Part shown: positions 10,513 to 21,212 of the stretch, in pieces
Numbering within the stretch: the first letter of the stretch is position 1
Layout: every line of letters begins with the position of its first letter
Source of the DNA: Fulvia fulva
Taxonomy: Eukaryota > Ascomycota > Dothideomycetes > Mycosphaerellales > Mycosphaerellaceae
DNA: 64,000 bases
Assembly: GCF_020509005.1 (NCBI RefSeq)
Contig: NC_063015.1
Coordinates: 5,504,501 to 5,568,500, forward strand
Reading direction: 5' to 3'
The notes under the pieces: model-generated
Seen by the model: only the letters and a program-made list of their open reading frames with translations
Told to the model about the DNA's origin: nothing
The model's database searches: none
Translations under genes and position numbers: made by a program

Positions 10513-11346
10513 TCATAGATCACTCAGCCACTCGTCCTGATGTTTGGCATAGCAGATCAAGCCAATTCTGGCGACATCGCTGACAAAGCGCCACATGCCG
10601 TGGGTATAGGCCACGTCTGGATGCTGTTCACGCCAGATGGTGGCAGCACGAGACGGTAGCTGCTCGGAGAAGTCCTGGATCAGACACATCCTGCCGTGGC
10701 GCTTTCCAATCGCCTGCAGCAAGCACTCGATACTGCGACGACCATCGACATGATCTGCGACACCATTGGGTGCGTACTGCTGCTCGTCTTCGGGAGTCTG
10801 GCCGCCGATACCTGTGTTGCGAAGATGATAAGCCCCACACAGGCAGGAGTATACAAGAACCGCTCCATGGATCTCGATGGGAAGCTCGGTCAACCCTGCC
10901 GTCGTCTCACAATCGCCTGCGGCCATGCATCTCAGCGTCTGGGTTACTGCTAAAGCTCGATCAACTTCGTCCTGAGTGTTGACAAAGGGTGTCTGGCACA
11001 TTGGACAAGTATTTCTAAGTGGCCTGACAAACGTGTAGAAGCAGCCCGTGTGGAACACATGCTGGCACTTGTCGTTCTTCACGATGTTCGCATCTCGCAT
11101 TGCAGTCTCGGTCGTCCAGTGGCCCTGGCTGTGTTCGGGGTCGAGGCAGTCGAGGCAGAGCGGGCAATCTTCGACTTCCCCACTGTCGTTTCGTACTGGC
11201 TGGTCGCTGACACTCGCGTGTGTTCCGATGAACTCTTCCCAGACGGCGGTGGGTGGGGGTTTGAGTAGCACTGCCGTGTTGCTCAGCAGATACTCGCGTC
11301 CGAGCGGGAATTCGAGCGAGAAGTCCATGAAGACGTTGTTTTCCAT
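10513..11346 (-). CDS. RING-H2 finger protein, putative E3 ubiquitin ligase
   Basis: Single open frame of 277 residues starting MENNVFMDFSLEFPLG. The RING ligands are visible: C61, C64, then C94, H96, H99, C102, C114 and C117 (CPLC, CQHVFHTGC, CPMC). This C3H2C3 pattern has a long first loop of 29 residues. RING-H2 domains usually bind an E2 enzyme and pass ubiquitin to substrates. The C-terminal ~150 residues (LPIEIHGAVLVYSCLCGAYH and on) have no recognised domain, and there is no membrane segment. The first ATG follows a non-coding leader. Target and pathway cannot be read from the sequence. Confidence 0.85.
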   Translation of the reverse strand: MENNVFMDFSLEFPLGREYLLSNTAVLLKPPPTAVWEEFIGTHASVSDQPVRNDSGEVEDCPLCLDCLDPEHSQGHWTTETAMRDANIVKNDKCQHVFHTGCFYTFVRPLRNTCPMCQTPFVNTQDEVDRALAVTQTLRCMAAGDCETTAGLTELPIEIHGAVLVYSCLCGAYHLRNTGIGGQTPEDEQQYAPNGVADHVDGRRSIECLLQAIGKRHGRMCLIQDFSEQLPSRAATIWREQHPDVAYTHGMWRFVSDVARIGLICYAKHQDEWLSDL

Positions 11347-12745
11347 CTCTCAGCGCTGTCAGTGTACTGTGCTTTGAGTGATGCTGTGTTCCCTTAAACT
11401 ACGCGGTCGGTATGAGAGGGCGGTAACGGCTCTGCTGTGCTGGTTGATGTCAACGAAGAAGATGAGAAGAACAGGGAGAAGCGTGAGAGGCGACTTTTAA
11501 CAATCGACCAGAGTATCGCGCACAGGCCCAAACCTTCCTCCGTTCATCTGTTCACGAACGCCAAAGGTCACGAGATTTTGCTCGAAGCCTAGCAGACCAC
11601 TCACTCGCAAGCCGCTAAGTCAGGTAGGCCAGTCGTCATGCGACTTCACTTAGTCTGTTGAAGTATATGGTGTCGGTCCTGACACAGCGTATACCCTATA
11701 CTCCAGTGTAGCTAATGGACGGACAGGGAGAGGATAGCTTGTCAGAAATAAGGAACTGTAAACATATACGAAGAGAGCAGATTGTAACGTGGGTAATCGA
11801 AAGACAGCTCAGTGTGCTAATATAACATGATGTGAGCACAGCAAACTATTGATAGGCTTCTACGACAACATTCACAGCAATCACATATCTGCGGCAGTAA
11901 CGACTGAGCTTTGTGATGACAGGAATGGATTTCGCACTACTAGCGTCCCGCAGTGGGTAAGACTCTTGATGTCTTTGTCCGTCAGTCGCATTGTCTGCTG
12001 ACGGGAATCATCCCCCTTCAGTCTCAGTGTCCATCGATGCTGCGCTGCTGTAGAACACTTCTTGCGCGGCAACGTGCCTGATGGATATGGAGTTTTGAAA
12101 TCAATGCTGCATCATCCGACCTAGGTCACACCTCCCTCACTGGTCAGGATATCACAGCCTTTCCATCGGTGTTGCTTAGCATGATTAAAGGGACGAGCAT
12201 TGTGTAGCAGGACGAAGAACCTGGCTTCCCGGTAATGCACGGCAGAGACCTACGGCCATCGCAAGGATGATCGATCGAAATGCTCTCGGTGGGTGACAAT
12301 GTTCGAAAGCTCACCAGAACGAGCAATAGCGATGGCGGTTGGTTCCACGTATTGCCTGTTTTGGCAACACTCTGCCCCAAAGAGCGGCTGAATCTCCACG
12401 AATCCTTCGCCGATGGCGCGAGAGCGTTGCTTACGAAGCCCACATTCCTCCGGGCTCAGGTGCCGACTAGGGGAAGAACAGCAAGCTGCCTTGTACCATA
12501 TTCTGGTCTTGGAGATGCTTAGAAATGCTGTGAATACAGCGACAGAAGCACGGAAGACATCCCGGGCCACGCGAGAGATGTAGGCTGCTTGGCGGTGCAG
12601 ATCATTGGTAATCACTAGGACCGGAAGTCGCGATCTCAGATATTGGTTGCTAATTTGCGTCAAAGTACGTAGGTATATATGTCAGCTCCAACTTGGACAT
12701 CCCTAGAAACAACTACATTGGTTTTGACCCTTCTAAAACTTCATC
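11347..12745. other. Intergenic, no gene supported
   Basis: Divergent promoter space between the RING gene and the SDR gene, plus about 1 kb with minus-strand ORFs of 63, 99 and 137 codons that overlap one another and lack domains. These could be remains of an old gene, but I cannot support one. Confidence 0.35.
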
Positions 12746-13529
12746 ATGTCCAGACCTGTGGCACTCATCTTGGGCGCTGGAGCGAACATTGGCCAAGGTA
12801 CCGCAGATGCATTCCTTGTCGAAGGCTACAGCGTCGCCCTGGTGTCAAGAAAGCCAGACAATACTCGGACCGCTCCGAACACGATCAAGATTGCGGGTAA
12901 TCTGTCCAAGCCAGAGTCAGTGCGTGAGATCTTTGCGAAGGCTGAAGAGCAGCTCGGTATTCCTGAAGTCGTCGTCTACAGTGGTAAGAAACAGTATTCT
13001 TGCGCTTTTGCTCTAGGCTAACGTCAGTAGCTGCGGCTTTCACAGCGAACTACAAATTAGATCCGCTCTCCTTGTCCTTCGAACACTTCAGCCGAGACAT
13101 GAACATCAAAACCTACAGTGCATATGTCGCGATGCAAGAGTCCGTCAAGAGCTTCGCTCAACTTCCAGAAGCTGCTTTCAAGACCTTCATCTACACTGGA
13201 AACCTACTGAATGAGGCGACAATGGCTGGCCTTATGGCTCTTGGCACTGGGAAGACTGCTACAGCGCACGTCATCGAGACTGCGGCTGCTGCTTACCAAG
13301 ATCGGACCCTCAAGTGAGTAAAAGTCCTTTCGCGTGGTCAGGGAAGCATTTGCTGACAAGATGTAGGTTCTACTATGCGGATGAGAGACTTTCTGATGGC
13401 ACGCCACCTTTCATGAACATCGATGGAGAGGCGCATGGGAAGCTGTATGTGGAGCTGGCAGGCCACAAGAAGCAGGGTCCCTGGCAGCAGACGTTTGTCA
13501 AGGGCGAAGGGTACAGGAGCTTCAAATGA
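12746..13529 (+). CDS. Short-chain dehydrogenase/reductase-like protein, three exons
   Basis: Exons 12746-12983, 13028-13313 and 13367-13529 join to 228 residues. Both introns (44 and 53 bp) have GTAAGA/GTGAGT donors, AG acceptors and a CTAAC or CTGAC branch motif. The N-terminus carries the Rossmann dinucleotide motif G10-A-G-A-N-I-G-Q-G18 followed by the VALVSRK strand end, as in NADP-type SDRs. A canonical YxxxK catalytic pair is not evident; the matching region reads YSAYVAMQESVK, so activity could be altered or lost. The C-terminal HGKLYVELA and GPWQQTF segments resemble a fungal SDR-like subgroup I recall. Substrate unknown. Probably cytosolic, with no targeting signal. Confidence 0.85.
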
Positions 13530-13935
13530 AGGGTCGTATCAGGATGTTGACAGCAGCATGAACTTACGGCGTGGGTAATGATTCAAACTTGCCCCGTGTG
13601 TCATTGCCCTCGTACCTGGGACCGATATGTATTAGTGAAGTCAATGGCTCCGTTGAGCAAGCGATCTGATAAGCAAGTCCTAGTGCGGTGAACAATACGA
13701 GACATCATATGTCTGAGTGAATGCAAACATTCCCTCTACTTGCCATTCCTTACTAAAGGCAGCAGCGGCACTTCTCTCCAGCCACTCCAAACTTGCAAAA
13801 ATAAGCACATGTTACAGCTCAACGCAGACAAGCCATTACCTACTCCATTCCATCATCGAGATCATTAAAACTCCCCAGCGACATCCTTCTGCTATATCTC
13901 GACCAAGAACCGCCACTCCACGCACACTCGTCACG
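13530..13935. other. Intergenic plus 5' leader
   Basis: Short gap between the SDR gene and the next gene on the same strand. The next frame is open back to 13717, but the upstream part is low in protein-like character and is taken as leader. Confidence 0.4.
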
Positions 13936-14658
13936 ATGCAGTCAACATGTGCTGTCGAGTCTGCGACCACATCTCACGACAATATCCAGATCGAGACCCT
14001 GGTCAGGCGTCTCAACGCCGCTATGGCTCGTTACAGCACCCTCGAGTCCGAGTGGCTCGCCAAGGACATCACCACTCGTCGCGACATACGCCAGCTAGAC
14101 GCTGCCGATACTGTGCTTCTCACTGGCGCTCTCGAGCATCGTCCAAGCGAGAACAACTTCGGCGATGGCCACCACATTCCAAAGATCGTCCTCACCACCG
14201 TCATTGGCTACAAGAACCAGATGGAACTCATTCCGGTCGTCCCATCTTCCTACAAGATCCTCGCAGAAGCAGCCGCTGCTATCGAGACGTGCGCCGCTGA
14301 CAGCGAATTCGCTATTATCGACAAGGCCACCAAGCTCATCGGTCTGGCTCACGCTCTAGTCGACGATCTCGAGGTCCGCGTGAAGCAGCGCGTGGCCAAT
14401 GTGTCCAGGAGCAAACTTCCAGCCCTCACCGAGGTTCAGCTCCTGAACGCCTGGAACCTGGTGTGCGAGTCGTATCAGCGTGACTTGAAGCTGGACGAGT
14501 GCATTGACAAGGCAAAGCAGCAGCTTAAGTCCGATGCTGCAGGCGGGGGAGGTGCTGCGGGAGAGCCAGTCGAGGTAACTAAGTTCTGGTTCAAGTACGA
14601 CTCGGCAAACTATGAGCCACGTACCTGGAAGGACGACTTCAAGAAGAGGAGGTACTAG
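13936..14658 (+). CDS. Hypothetical protein, 240 residues
   Basis: One uninterrupted frame ending at TAG. The ATG at 13936 (MQSTCAVESATTSHDN) is chosen because it follows CGTCACG and begins the sequence with even, alpha-helix-like composition; an upstream in-frame ATG at 13717 would add 73 Ser/Thr-rich residues. The body is rich in Ala, Leu, Glu and Lys with helical stretches (IQIETLVRRLNAAMARY, ILAEAAAAIETCAA), a short Gly run near the C-terminus and a basic end (DDFKKRRY). No signal peptide or membrane segment. Family not recognised. Confidence 0.7.
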   Translation: MQSTCAVESATTSHDNIQIETLVRRLNAAMARYSTLESEWLAKDITTRRDIRQLDAADTVLLTGALEHRPSENNFGDGHHIPKIVLTTVIGYKNQMELIPVVPSSYKILAEAAAAIETCAADSEFAIIDKATKLIGLAHALVDDLEVRVKQRVANVSRSKLPALTEVQLLNAWNLVCESYQRDLKLDECIDKAKQQLKSDAAGGGGAAGEPVEVTKFWFKYDSANYEPRTWKDDFKKRRY

Positions 14659-15445
14659 ACGGTGGTAGGCACCCCCCAAACTCACGCTCGACCCTGAACT
14701 GACGCTTGATACAGAATGTTAGATAGTGTGGTCTTCGAGGTGGTTCGATAGAGCGAATGACTATGGCAAGAGGCTCATGCGCACTTGGAGTGCGATATAA
14801 GAGCGGTAACGAGGAATTGAGAGGGCTATAGTCGTTGCGTGGGACTTGAAAAGAAGCACGACTACGTTCAGAGTTGGTAGGTACAATTAGACTACGAGTT
14901 CAGTGGACACAGCTTGAAGCAGCCGAGGTCGATACTTGCTAGTGAGGCCACATTACACGATCACCACCTGTTCCTGACATCACGGGATGCTAATTAGCGA
15001 TTGCTTCCTGTCGGAGGTATCTCTTATGATCGATTTGTGCTACTCACCGTGATTTGCCATGAGATTTAGTGTACGGACTGACAGGACAACAGTGTTGGTA
15101 TGCTGTGTCGATTACAGCCTTGGTACTGAACGCTGTGTGTTTCGGTGCATAGTTCTCCTCCCAGGCTTGACTTGACCAATATGTATTGCTCTACTACTAA
15201 GCCATGGGTGAGGGAGCAGCTGTCAGACATCATTCCACTCTTGCGTTCCATGGTGCGCTGGGTTTCGCTCAACGAGCTTAGCATATGACAGTAGTCCTCG
15301 AGTAAGCTTTCGTTAGCGCGAAGCTAGTTGCTAAGGCGATCAAACCACTATCAACTTGTCACATCCGGCTTCAATCAACTTTTCTCCACGACTTTATCAC
15401 ATATCTGAGTCGTGATTCCATGTTACGATCCCGTTGAAAGTCAAT
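14659..15445. other. Intergenic, no gene seen
   Basis: About 790 bp with only one short minus ORF (72 codons). Presumed terminator of the upstream gene and promoter of the next. Confidence 0.45.
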
Positions 15446-17356
15446 ATGAAGACAATATCACAAACCCACGCTGCAGAAAGCGGTGCCGCCAGCGCGACAA
15501 GCGAGAGCATCTCTAGACCTGCTGCTACGCGACCCAAACGTACAACCAAGGCGTCTCAACAGTCCAGTTCCGATCATTCTGGACAAAGCACAGCATTAGA
15601 CCCTGAAGGCCATCGTGCTTGGAACTATGAGCGTGCAACAAAGACCTCGACAGCCAAGGCCAAAGCTTTAGTGTCAACAAAGGCGGCAACAAACGGCAAG
15701 CTAGGGCTCTCCAAGACGAACAATCGAGCTGCCGGGACTAAAAGCAGCACCGATAAGAAGTCAGTTGCGAGTGAGCCCATTGGCCCCAAAGACACAGCCC
15801 GAAGTACACGGTTTGCGAAGCGTCAGGCTAGGATGGGATCCGGTATGGAGAGCGCTCGACTTGAGAACACGAGTGAAACCCCTACTGATGAGCCGAACGT
15901 GGATGTTGATGGATTGTCGCGCGACGTTGCTGGTCCAAGCGATCGTGACGCCGAGGACGATACCCAGTCGAACAACGGAACAAGAAGCAGACTCGGAGGC
16001 AAGGGCAGAAAGCGTAGACTGGATGTCGAAAACGATGACACAGTAACTCAGCAGGCACAAAAGCGGCAACGAAATACAGTCACAGCAGGGGAGGGAGATC
16101 GTTCAATTCCCGGCGCAGCAGTGACCAAGCAAACAGCATCCAAGCAGATCGCTGGAAAGCAGAAGTTAGCGTCCTCACGCGATACCAATGAAGGCATCCG
16201 TACACGGCCTTCTCGAAGCAGTAATACAACTGATGCAGCGAAGAAGGTCATGAATACCAAGTTAGCGGAGTCCCTAACCAGCAAAGGCCCCGGGAGAGCG
16301 GTGGAGGGAGAGGCAACTACTGTAGGGAGTGCTGGGCAAGGTCGGGGATCTTATGGCACCGCACAAGCAGCCGCAGACTCTGGAAATACCAACGACGCCA
16401 GCTCGGAAGCGGCTGATAGAACGGACAGCCCAGGAGGCAGAGTCGCGACCTCCTCGGTGAAGCAAGCTAGCTCTAAGCGCAAGACTGGAGACAGGAAGAG
16501 GCCAGCTTCATGGGTGAAGGCCGCAGAACCTGAGCACAACGGCCAAAAATTGTCACGAAGCATGGAAACGCTAGTCGATAGCTCATCGCAGGCTGTGTAC
16601 AGACATGCAGAGGAGCTTGGCTATGGCAAGATGAACATGAAGAAGCCAGTAGTGACCCAGATCCAAAAAGCATACGCAGAGAACATCGACCAAGATGCGA
16701 GGAATACGTTCGTCGATCGCTCCATCGAGCAGCATGGTCGTGAATTTTGGACAAGCGAGCGATACTTACGTGACCTGCCCATCTTTGCAATGGATGACTT
16801 TCTGTACGTTCGGGACGAAGCCTGCCCCTTTGTGCTTAAGGTCGCGGCCGAAGAACCTCAGATTGAGCAACAGATGGATAGCAAGCACGGGTGGCACGAA
16901 ATTGCCCGACTTGTCGGGTTCAGGGACGAGAAGACACACTTTGCCGCGCCGAAGCTGAAGGATGCGTACATCAATTTGATCATGACGCTGAGGGCAGATC
17001 CAGTACCTCTGTCCGAGGCCCAGAAAAGACAGCAGCTTATCACAGCAACGACTGACCCCAGATTGGATGTTGGTACAGCTCCAGAGAGCAGCATACCCGA
17101 GGTCATGTCCGTTGTGACGCACGAATCAACTTCAGCGCAGTCGGAGGCCAGGGTTGTAAAGAGTCCGAGTATCGTCGCACCAGGAGCCATTCCTGCTCTG
17201 GCCAAGGAATCATCTCCAGCGCAATTGGAGGCCAGTGCTGAGGCACGGAACATGCTCGTACCATCGACCAACAGTCGGCGCGGCACAACACCGGAGGACC
17301 CAAAGCAGCGCTCAGGCTTGACAGAGGGCGCTTCACGAATGCATTTGAGCTCGTAA
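15446..17356 (+). CDS. Large basic, low-complexity probable nuclear protein with a C-terminal helical domain
   Basis: Starts at ATG 15446 (MKTISQTHAAES) and runs 636 codons to TAA at 17354-17356. Residues 1 to about 370 are Ser/Thr/Ala/Lys-rich and look disordered, with nuclear-localisation-like clusters (GRKRR, RKTGDRKRP). From about residue 380 to 520 a conserved-looking helical segment follows (VYRHAEELGYGKMNMKKP, then GWHEIARLVGF). Its W-x-x-IA-x-x-x-G pattern recalls the end of ARID-type DNA-binding domains, but that is a weak inference. The same frame stays open after the TAA through 17980, so the true protein may be longer (see next entry). Confidence 0.75.
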   Translation: MKTISQTHAAESGAASATSESISRPAATRPKRTTKASQQSSSDHSGQSTALDPEGHRAWNYERATKTSTAKAKALVSTKAATNGKLGLSKTNNRAAGTKSSTDKKSVASEPIGPKDTARSTRFAKRQARMGSGMESARLENTSETPTDEPNVDVDGLSRDVAGPSDRDAEDDTQSNNGTRSRLGGKGRKRRLDVENDDTVTQQAQKRQRNTVTAGEGDRSIPGAAVTKQTASKQIAGKQKLASSRDTNEGIRTRPSRSSNTTDAAKKVMNTKLAESLTSKGPGRAVEGEATTVGSAGQGRGSYGTAQAAADSGNTNDASSEAADRTDSPGGRVATSSVKQASSKRKTGDRKRPASWVKAAEPEHNGQKLSRSMETLVDSSSQAVYRHAEELGYGKMNMKKPVVTQIQKAYAENIDQDARNTFVDRSIEQHGREFWTSERYLRDLPIFAMDDFLYVRDEACPFVLKVAAEEPQIEQQMDSKHGWHEIARLVGFRDEKTHFAAPKLKDAYINLIMTLRADPVPLSEAQKRQQLITATTDPRLDVGTAPESSIPEVMSVVTHESTSAQSEARVVKSPSIVAPGAIPALAKESSPAQLEASAEARNMLVPSTNSRRGTTPEDPKQRSGLTEGASRMHLSS

Positions 17357-17980
17357 CCACTCCACGACCACAGTGATTCGAAGAAGGCCACCGAGCAGCG
17401 CACGATGAATGTCTCGGTCAAGGGTGATACAGAAGCCGATCGCTCAGGCAAGCGCAAGCGAAGCACGGAGGATATTGACAGAGGAACGAAGCGAAAGAAG
17501 CCTACTCCAGATGTTCCCAGTCATAATCTCGAGAAGGCCACCGGAGTCGGCCAGTTGAGTCCCTCGCAGCCCAAGCAGGAAGACGCAGTGAGCGGCGCCG
17601 ACCATTTCGATGACCCGATGGACATCGATCCAGTTGAGTTGGCCCCAGAGAGACCACAGCGTAGACGTCCGATCGCAAAAGTCCGCCAGCAGAAAGCAGC
17701 GGCTAAGAAGAGTGGCAGCACTCCTTCACGGTCCAGCAGACAGTCAAAGTTGGTTCTGACATCAGAGGGCGTTCCCATCGCATTTGCTTCCAAGCTGCAG
17801 CAGACATCTGACGCTATTGATGAGGATGAGAGCATGGTTGACAGCTCCTACATGAGCACAGAACATGCTGCTGAAGCGGCGCAGAGGCGCGAAGGGTATG
17901 ACTCAGATCAGCGGCAAGCAGACTATGCACCCAATGAGTACCTTGCAGCTGCTAGGACCAAGTTCCTAGACCGTCAGTAA
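17357..17980 (+). pseudogene. In-frame continuation of the preceding gene after one stop codon
   Basis: From the TAA at 17354 the same frame is open for 207 codons to TAA at 17978-17980. The sequence has the same composition as the upstream part: nuclear-type basic runs (GKRKR, TKRKK), an acidic MDIDP motif and RRRPIAKVRQQK. A first in-frame ATG lies at 17405, giving 191 residues. No good intron bridges the stop: a GTAACC donor directly at the stop would leave only about 21 bp. Either one ~845-residue gene has a single nonsense change (CAA to TAA fits) or this is a separate small gene. Confidence 0.5.
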
Positions 17981-18827
17981 GCAGTGACTAGAGCACGTCA
18001 ACGGAGATGGTACAGTACGAGCGACCGGAAAGCTGAATGAGAGGAATTGGAGCGTTGTCGCAGGATCGCGAGTGATGCAGGTTGTCTCGGCTGAAGAGAT
18101 GAAGCATGAGTGAATAGTTTCGCGGAGAAGTTCGCAGCGGCCATGGGGGGGGTCGAGGACTTTTCCAGCATCCTGAAGACGTACCTCTTTGCCTGACTGT
18201 CAGACCTGAGTGCAAAGCAGTCGTTCCATATGTGTTAAGAAGTCCTTATACGTATAATACGGGCGATTGCAGAATGCGAACCCTCGGATGGAAGCCTAGC
18301 AAGTCTACAGATCGAGACACGATGGCAACTGCTGGAAAGACTGATATTCGTACTAACCACAGCCGGTCCTCAAGCTTCAGGAACGGAAACTGCAACCTGG
18401 CGGATCGTATAACGCGCCGAGTGACAGGAGCCATCAGGCCTAGAAAGTATTAACGCCAGCAGAAGAAGAACCCAACATAAGGACGTTTCGACGACTAAGT
18501 TTTGCAGCTTTAACATGGAACTTCAATGATGTGGCTCTGTGTCAGTCTCTACGATAAGCGATACGTATCTGTTGTGTTGGGAGACTAGCGACAGTGTTCT
18601 CGACTAGCCTGCGATGATGTGGGGATCCTTTGTTCTACTTTGTCTTCTATACATCCTCGCCGCATCCGGACATCTAACCTTGATTTGGTTTGACCAGTGC
18701 GCGGTCAAAGAGTATGCCACCCTAGCTGCAGCTTATGTTGCTGCCAGCCGATCATCAACAGTCCCGATCTCCTATCAGTCCAAAAGCATATCCCAACACC
18801 GTCAATACATAACACGCAACACTCATC
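17981..18827. other. Intergenic, no gene seen
   Basis: Small ORFs on both strands only. An 86-codon plus ORF (18614-18874) has a hydrophobic start but overlaps the better-supported gene at 18828 in another frame. Confidence 0.4.
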
Positions 18828-19685
18828 ATGGCCACCCATGCGATCGGAAGTTCTTACAGCATTACAATAAATAGCAAGCCCGATCCAGACGGCAGTGGCC
18901 GGTTCACGATCGAGGTTCAGTACAGGCATAGGATCAATGGCGGCCGCAATGTGGGCAAAGACTTCATGCTGCTCGGTGTATACTACGGCTCCATCGCAGG
19001 TGTTGCCAAGCGCTTCTTCGAAGACCCAGGGGTCTTCGTTGGCAGGATGTAAGTGACTACGCCAGAAGGCACCAAGATCGGACCGGAGCGCTAGATTGCA
19101 CGGGCCAGACTGTCCGATCACTTTGATACGCGGGTAGAGTTCACCTTTCCGGAGTCGTTCCCAGTCCAGCAAGTGCCCAAAGAGGAGGCAGTGGAGACCT
19201 TAGCTCGCATTGAGAAAACGGTTCTGCAGACCGAGAAGGACATTGTTGAGCTTAAGAAGAACACGGTAGGCCTTCAGATTCTGTTGACGAGGATCAATGC
19301 CCCGGCTGAAGCCGCCAAGCAGGATGAAGTTTCAGACTTGAAGGAATACGACAGCCCAACTACTGCCAGCCACAAGATAAGGTAAGGCTTCGTTCCGAAG
19401 AAGAGGCCTGGGCGCCCCAGGCGATGCGGCTATTATCCAAAGGTCAGACCGGGGCATCAGCTAAAAGAGGCCTCGAAAACATCGAAGGCACTGATACAGA
19501 TTGCAGCCGAAGCCAGAGAGGCCAAAGAAGTGGAGAATCTGGCGAAGAAGGCTGCCCGTGGAAAGAAGGGATCTGAGAAAGGGACCACAAAGGGTAAAGC
19601 AGCAGCCAAGGGAAGCGCGAATAAGGCAACCAAAGAGCCCGATGTCTTGAGTCCTCGTCGTTCGGAGAGGATCGCGAAGAAGTGA
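18828..19685 (+). CDS. Hypothetical protein with Lys/Arg-rich tail, three exons
   Basis: Proposed exons 18828-19048, 19109-19381 and 19421-19685. ATG 18828 lies in CATCATGGCC and starts MATHAIGSSYSITI. Donors are GTAAGT and GTAAGG; acceptors are CCAG and CCAG. The second intron is only 39 bp, so its exact ends are uncertain. The N-terminal part is beta-like (RFTIEVQYRHRINGG), the middle is a coiled coil (ETLARIEKTVLQTEKDIVEL), and the C-terminal 80 residues are Lys/Ala-rich and end SPRRSERIAKK, a tail often seen in nuclear or chromatin proteins. No known domain. Three separate open frames join in phase, which supports the model. Confidence 0.6.
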
Positions 19686-20510
19686 TGTGGGGAAGCTCCT
19701 GAATGCTGCTTTTCTGTACTCTATGTCATCGTATATAATCATTTAGTACACAAGAAGTCCTCGAAGTATTGGCGCGAAGTTGTTCAACTGTACACTGTCT
19801 CCAATGGAAGTGCCCTTGACAAGAAGAAAATGGCGTTTGTGATTGTCCTTGGGCTGCTTAACAAAGACCTGCAAGGCAGTTGCGCATTAGGCAGAACGTA
19901 GTTGGATCTGGACATTTGCGATAGCTAGTACAAGGCGTAGAAGCATATAGCAAACATAGGGTCAAGAGGACGGAGAGCTATAGAAGCTCACGTAGAATCT
20001 GAGAATTGAACAAGTTTCCTATTCCTTATGTTGTATGAATATTGCTTTAAGTAGCGCGTAGATGTTGCTACTTGAGGCTTACGCGATATACTGCGAAGCA
20101 GCTCTCCTAGGCATACTACAGTCGTGAACGCGGCTGTCTTGGCTTGCAGCGGTAACATTCACTTCTGCACACGCATTCTTGGCAGAGCTGATGACACACG
20201 GGAATTCGGCTAGTGTCGCAAGGTCACGTGCTCCGACTTTGCTCCCAAGCCGGTCACCCCACTCTTCGCCATTGCAACAACACCAGAACTTCCAGCGTCT
20301 GCTGATAGTGTTGCTTGATCCATTCGCAAGAAGTCGATATCGGGCGTTTTGGTATGTCTCTTGCGCGCGCACAAACTACAAGAATGTGCGACTAACTTCC
20401 AAGACAGCTCTACACGCATCCTCATCTATACCACAGCAGTATCGAAATAATCAGTGAATGCAGGCTCCACCGTGAACACTGCCGAAGACTCCTTCGAGAA
20501 CTGCCAGAAG
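19686..20510. other. Intergenic, no gene supported
   Basis: ORFs of 71-97 codons near 20080-20460 on both strands overlap each other with no domain. Nothing else seen. Confidence 0.4.
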
Positions 20511-21212
20511 ATGTCGCAGCAACCCGAATCAGAAATCACCGCACACGAGGAAGATGTCCACAGTCAGCACAAGATCCTCATACTATAGGATGCCATCTCA
20601 CACGAGCGTGCTCGTCGACGTATTCCAGTGCTTGACGCTGTCGCGCAATACCGTGACGGGCGCCTAGTCGAGGCGACTGAAGAGCAGGACTGGCTAGACG
20701 AGCAGAACGCGCCGGTCCTCGAGTACAGGGACGAAGACAGCGACGATGCAGAGCTCCTCGCGCGCATTGGATACGACCACGAGACAGGAGTTCTGGACAT
20801 CCAGAATCCGTCCGTGTACCACGGCGACGAGAGCTCTGATGAAGAGCTTTCGCATCGCAACGCCGAGGGGTCTGACTTCTGGAGGGATGTAGTGCCTGAC
20901 GAGGCACAGTTCTCGAAGCGCATGCCAGCGCAAGACTGGGCGCTCAAGCATGAGAAAGCGGCCAGGCTCTTCGCCGAAACCGGCGAGGGCAACAGCATGC
21001 TGCAACAGGATGGAGGTGGAGACGCCTTGATCATCAACGCGCAGTCCAATCAGCATGGTCGCATCACGGGCGAGGACTTCGCGTGGTCCGGTGCGGCGGG
21101 TTCAACCACGGAGCCTGCGGAGGAGGTGCATGGAGCACTGGTGCGGTGGGTGAGACTGCGAGGCCGAGAATTTCGACTGCGGAACACATGTCCATGGCTC
21201 AACGTGCTTTAG
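20511..21212 (+). pseudogene. Acidic hypothetical protein gene interrupted by one in-frame TAG
   Basis: ATG at 20511 starts MSQQPESEITAHEEDVHSQH. After 25 codons the frame meets TAG (20586-20588) and is then open for another 207 codons to TAG at 21210. The downstream part is protein-like and acidic (DWLDEQNAPVLEYRDEDSDD, GYDHETGVLDIQNPSVYHGD). Either a single CAG-to-TAG change has broken the gene, or the TAG is part of a 3' splice site (ACTATAG) of an intron whose donor I cannot find. No known domain. Confidence 0.5.

Noticed and set aside
12250..12663. Minus-strand ORF of 137 codons upstream of the SDR gene
   Set aside because: Some protein-like stretches, but no ATG-led model, no splice model and no recognised family.
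17354..17356. Programmed stop-codon readthrough for the in-frame TAA/TAG sites
   Set aside because: The known fungal readthrough context is UGA CUA; the sites here are TAA CCA and TAG GAT, so mutation or missed introns are simpler.
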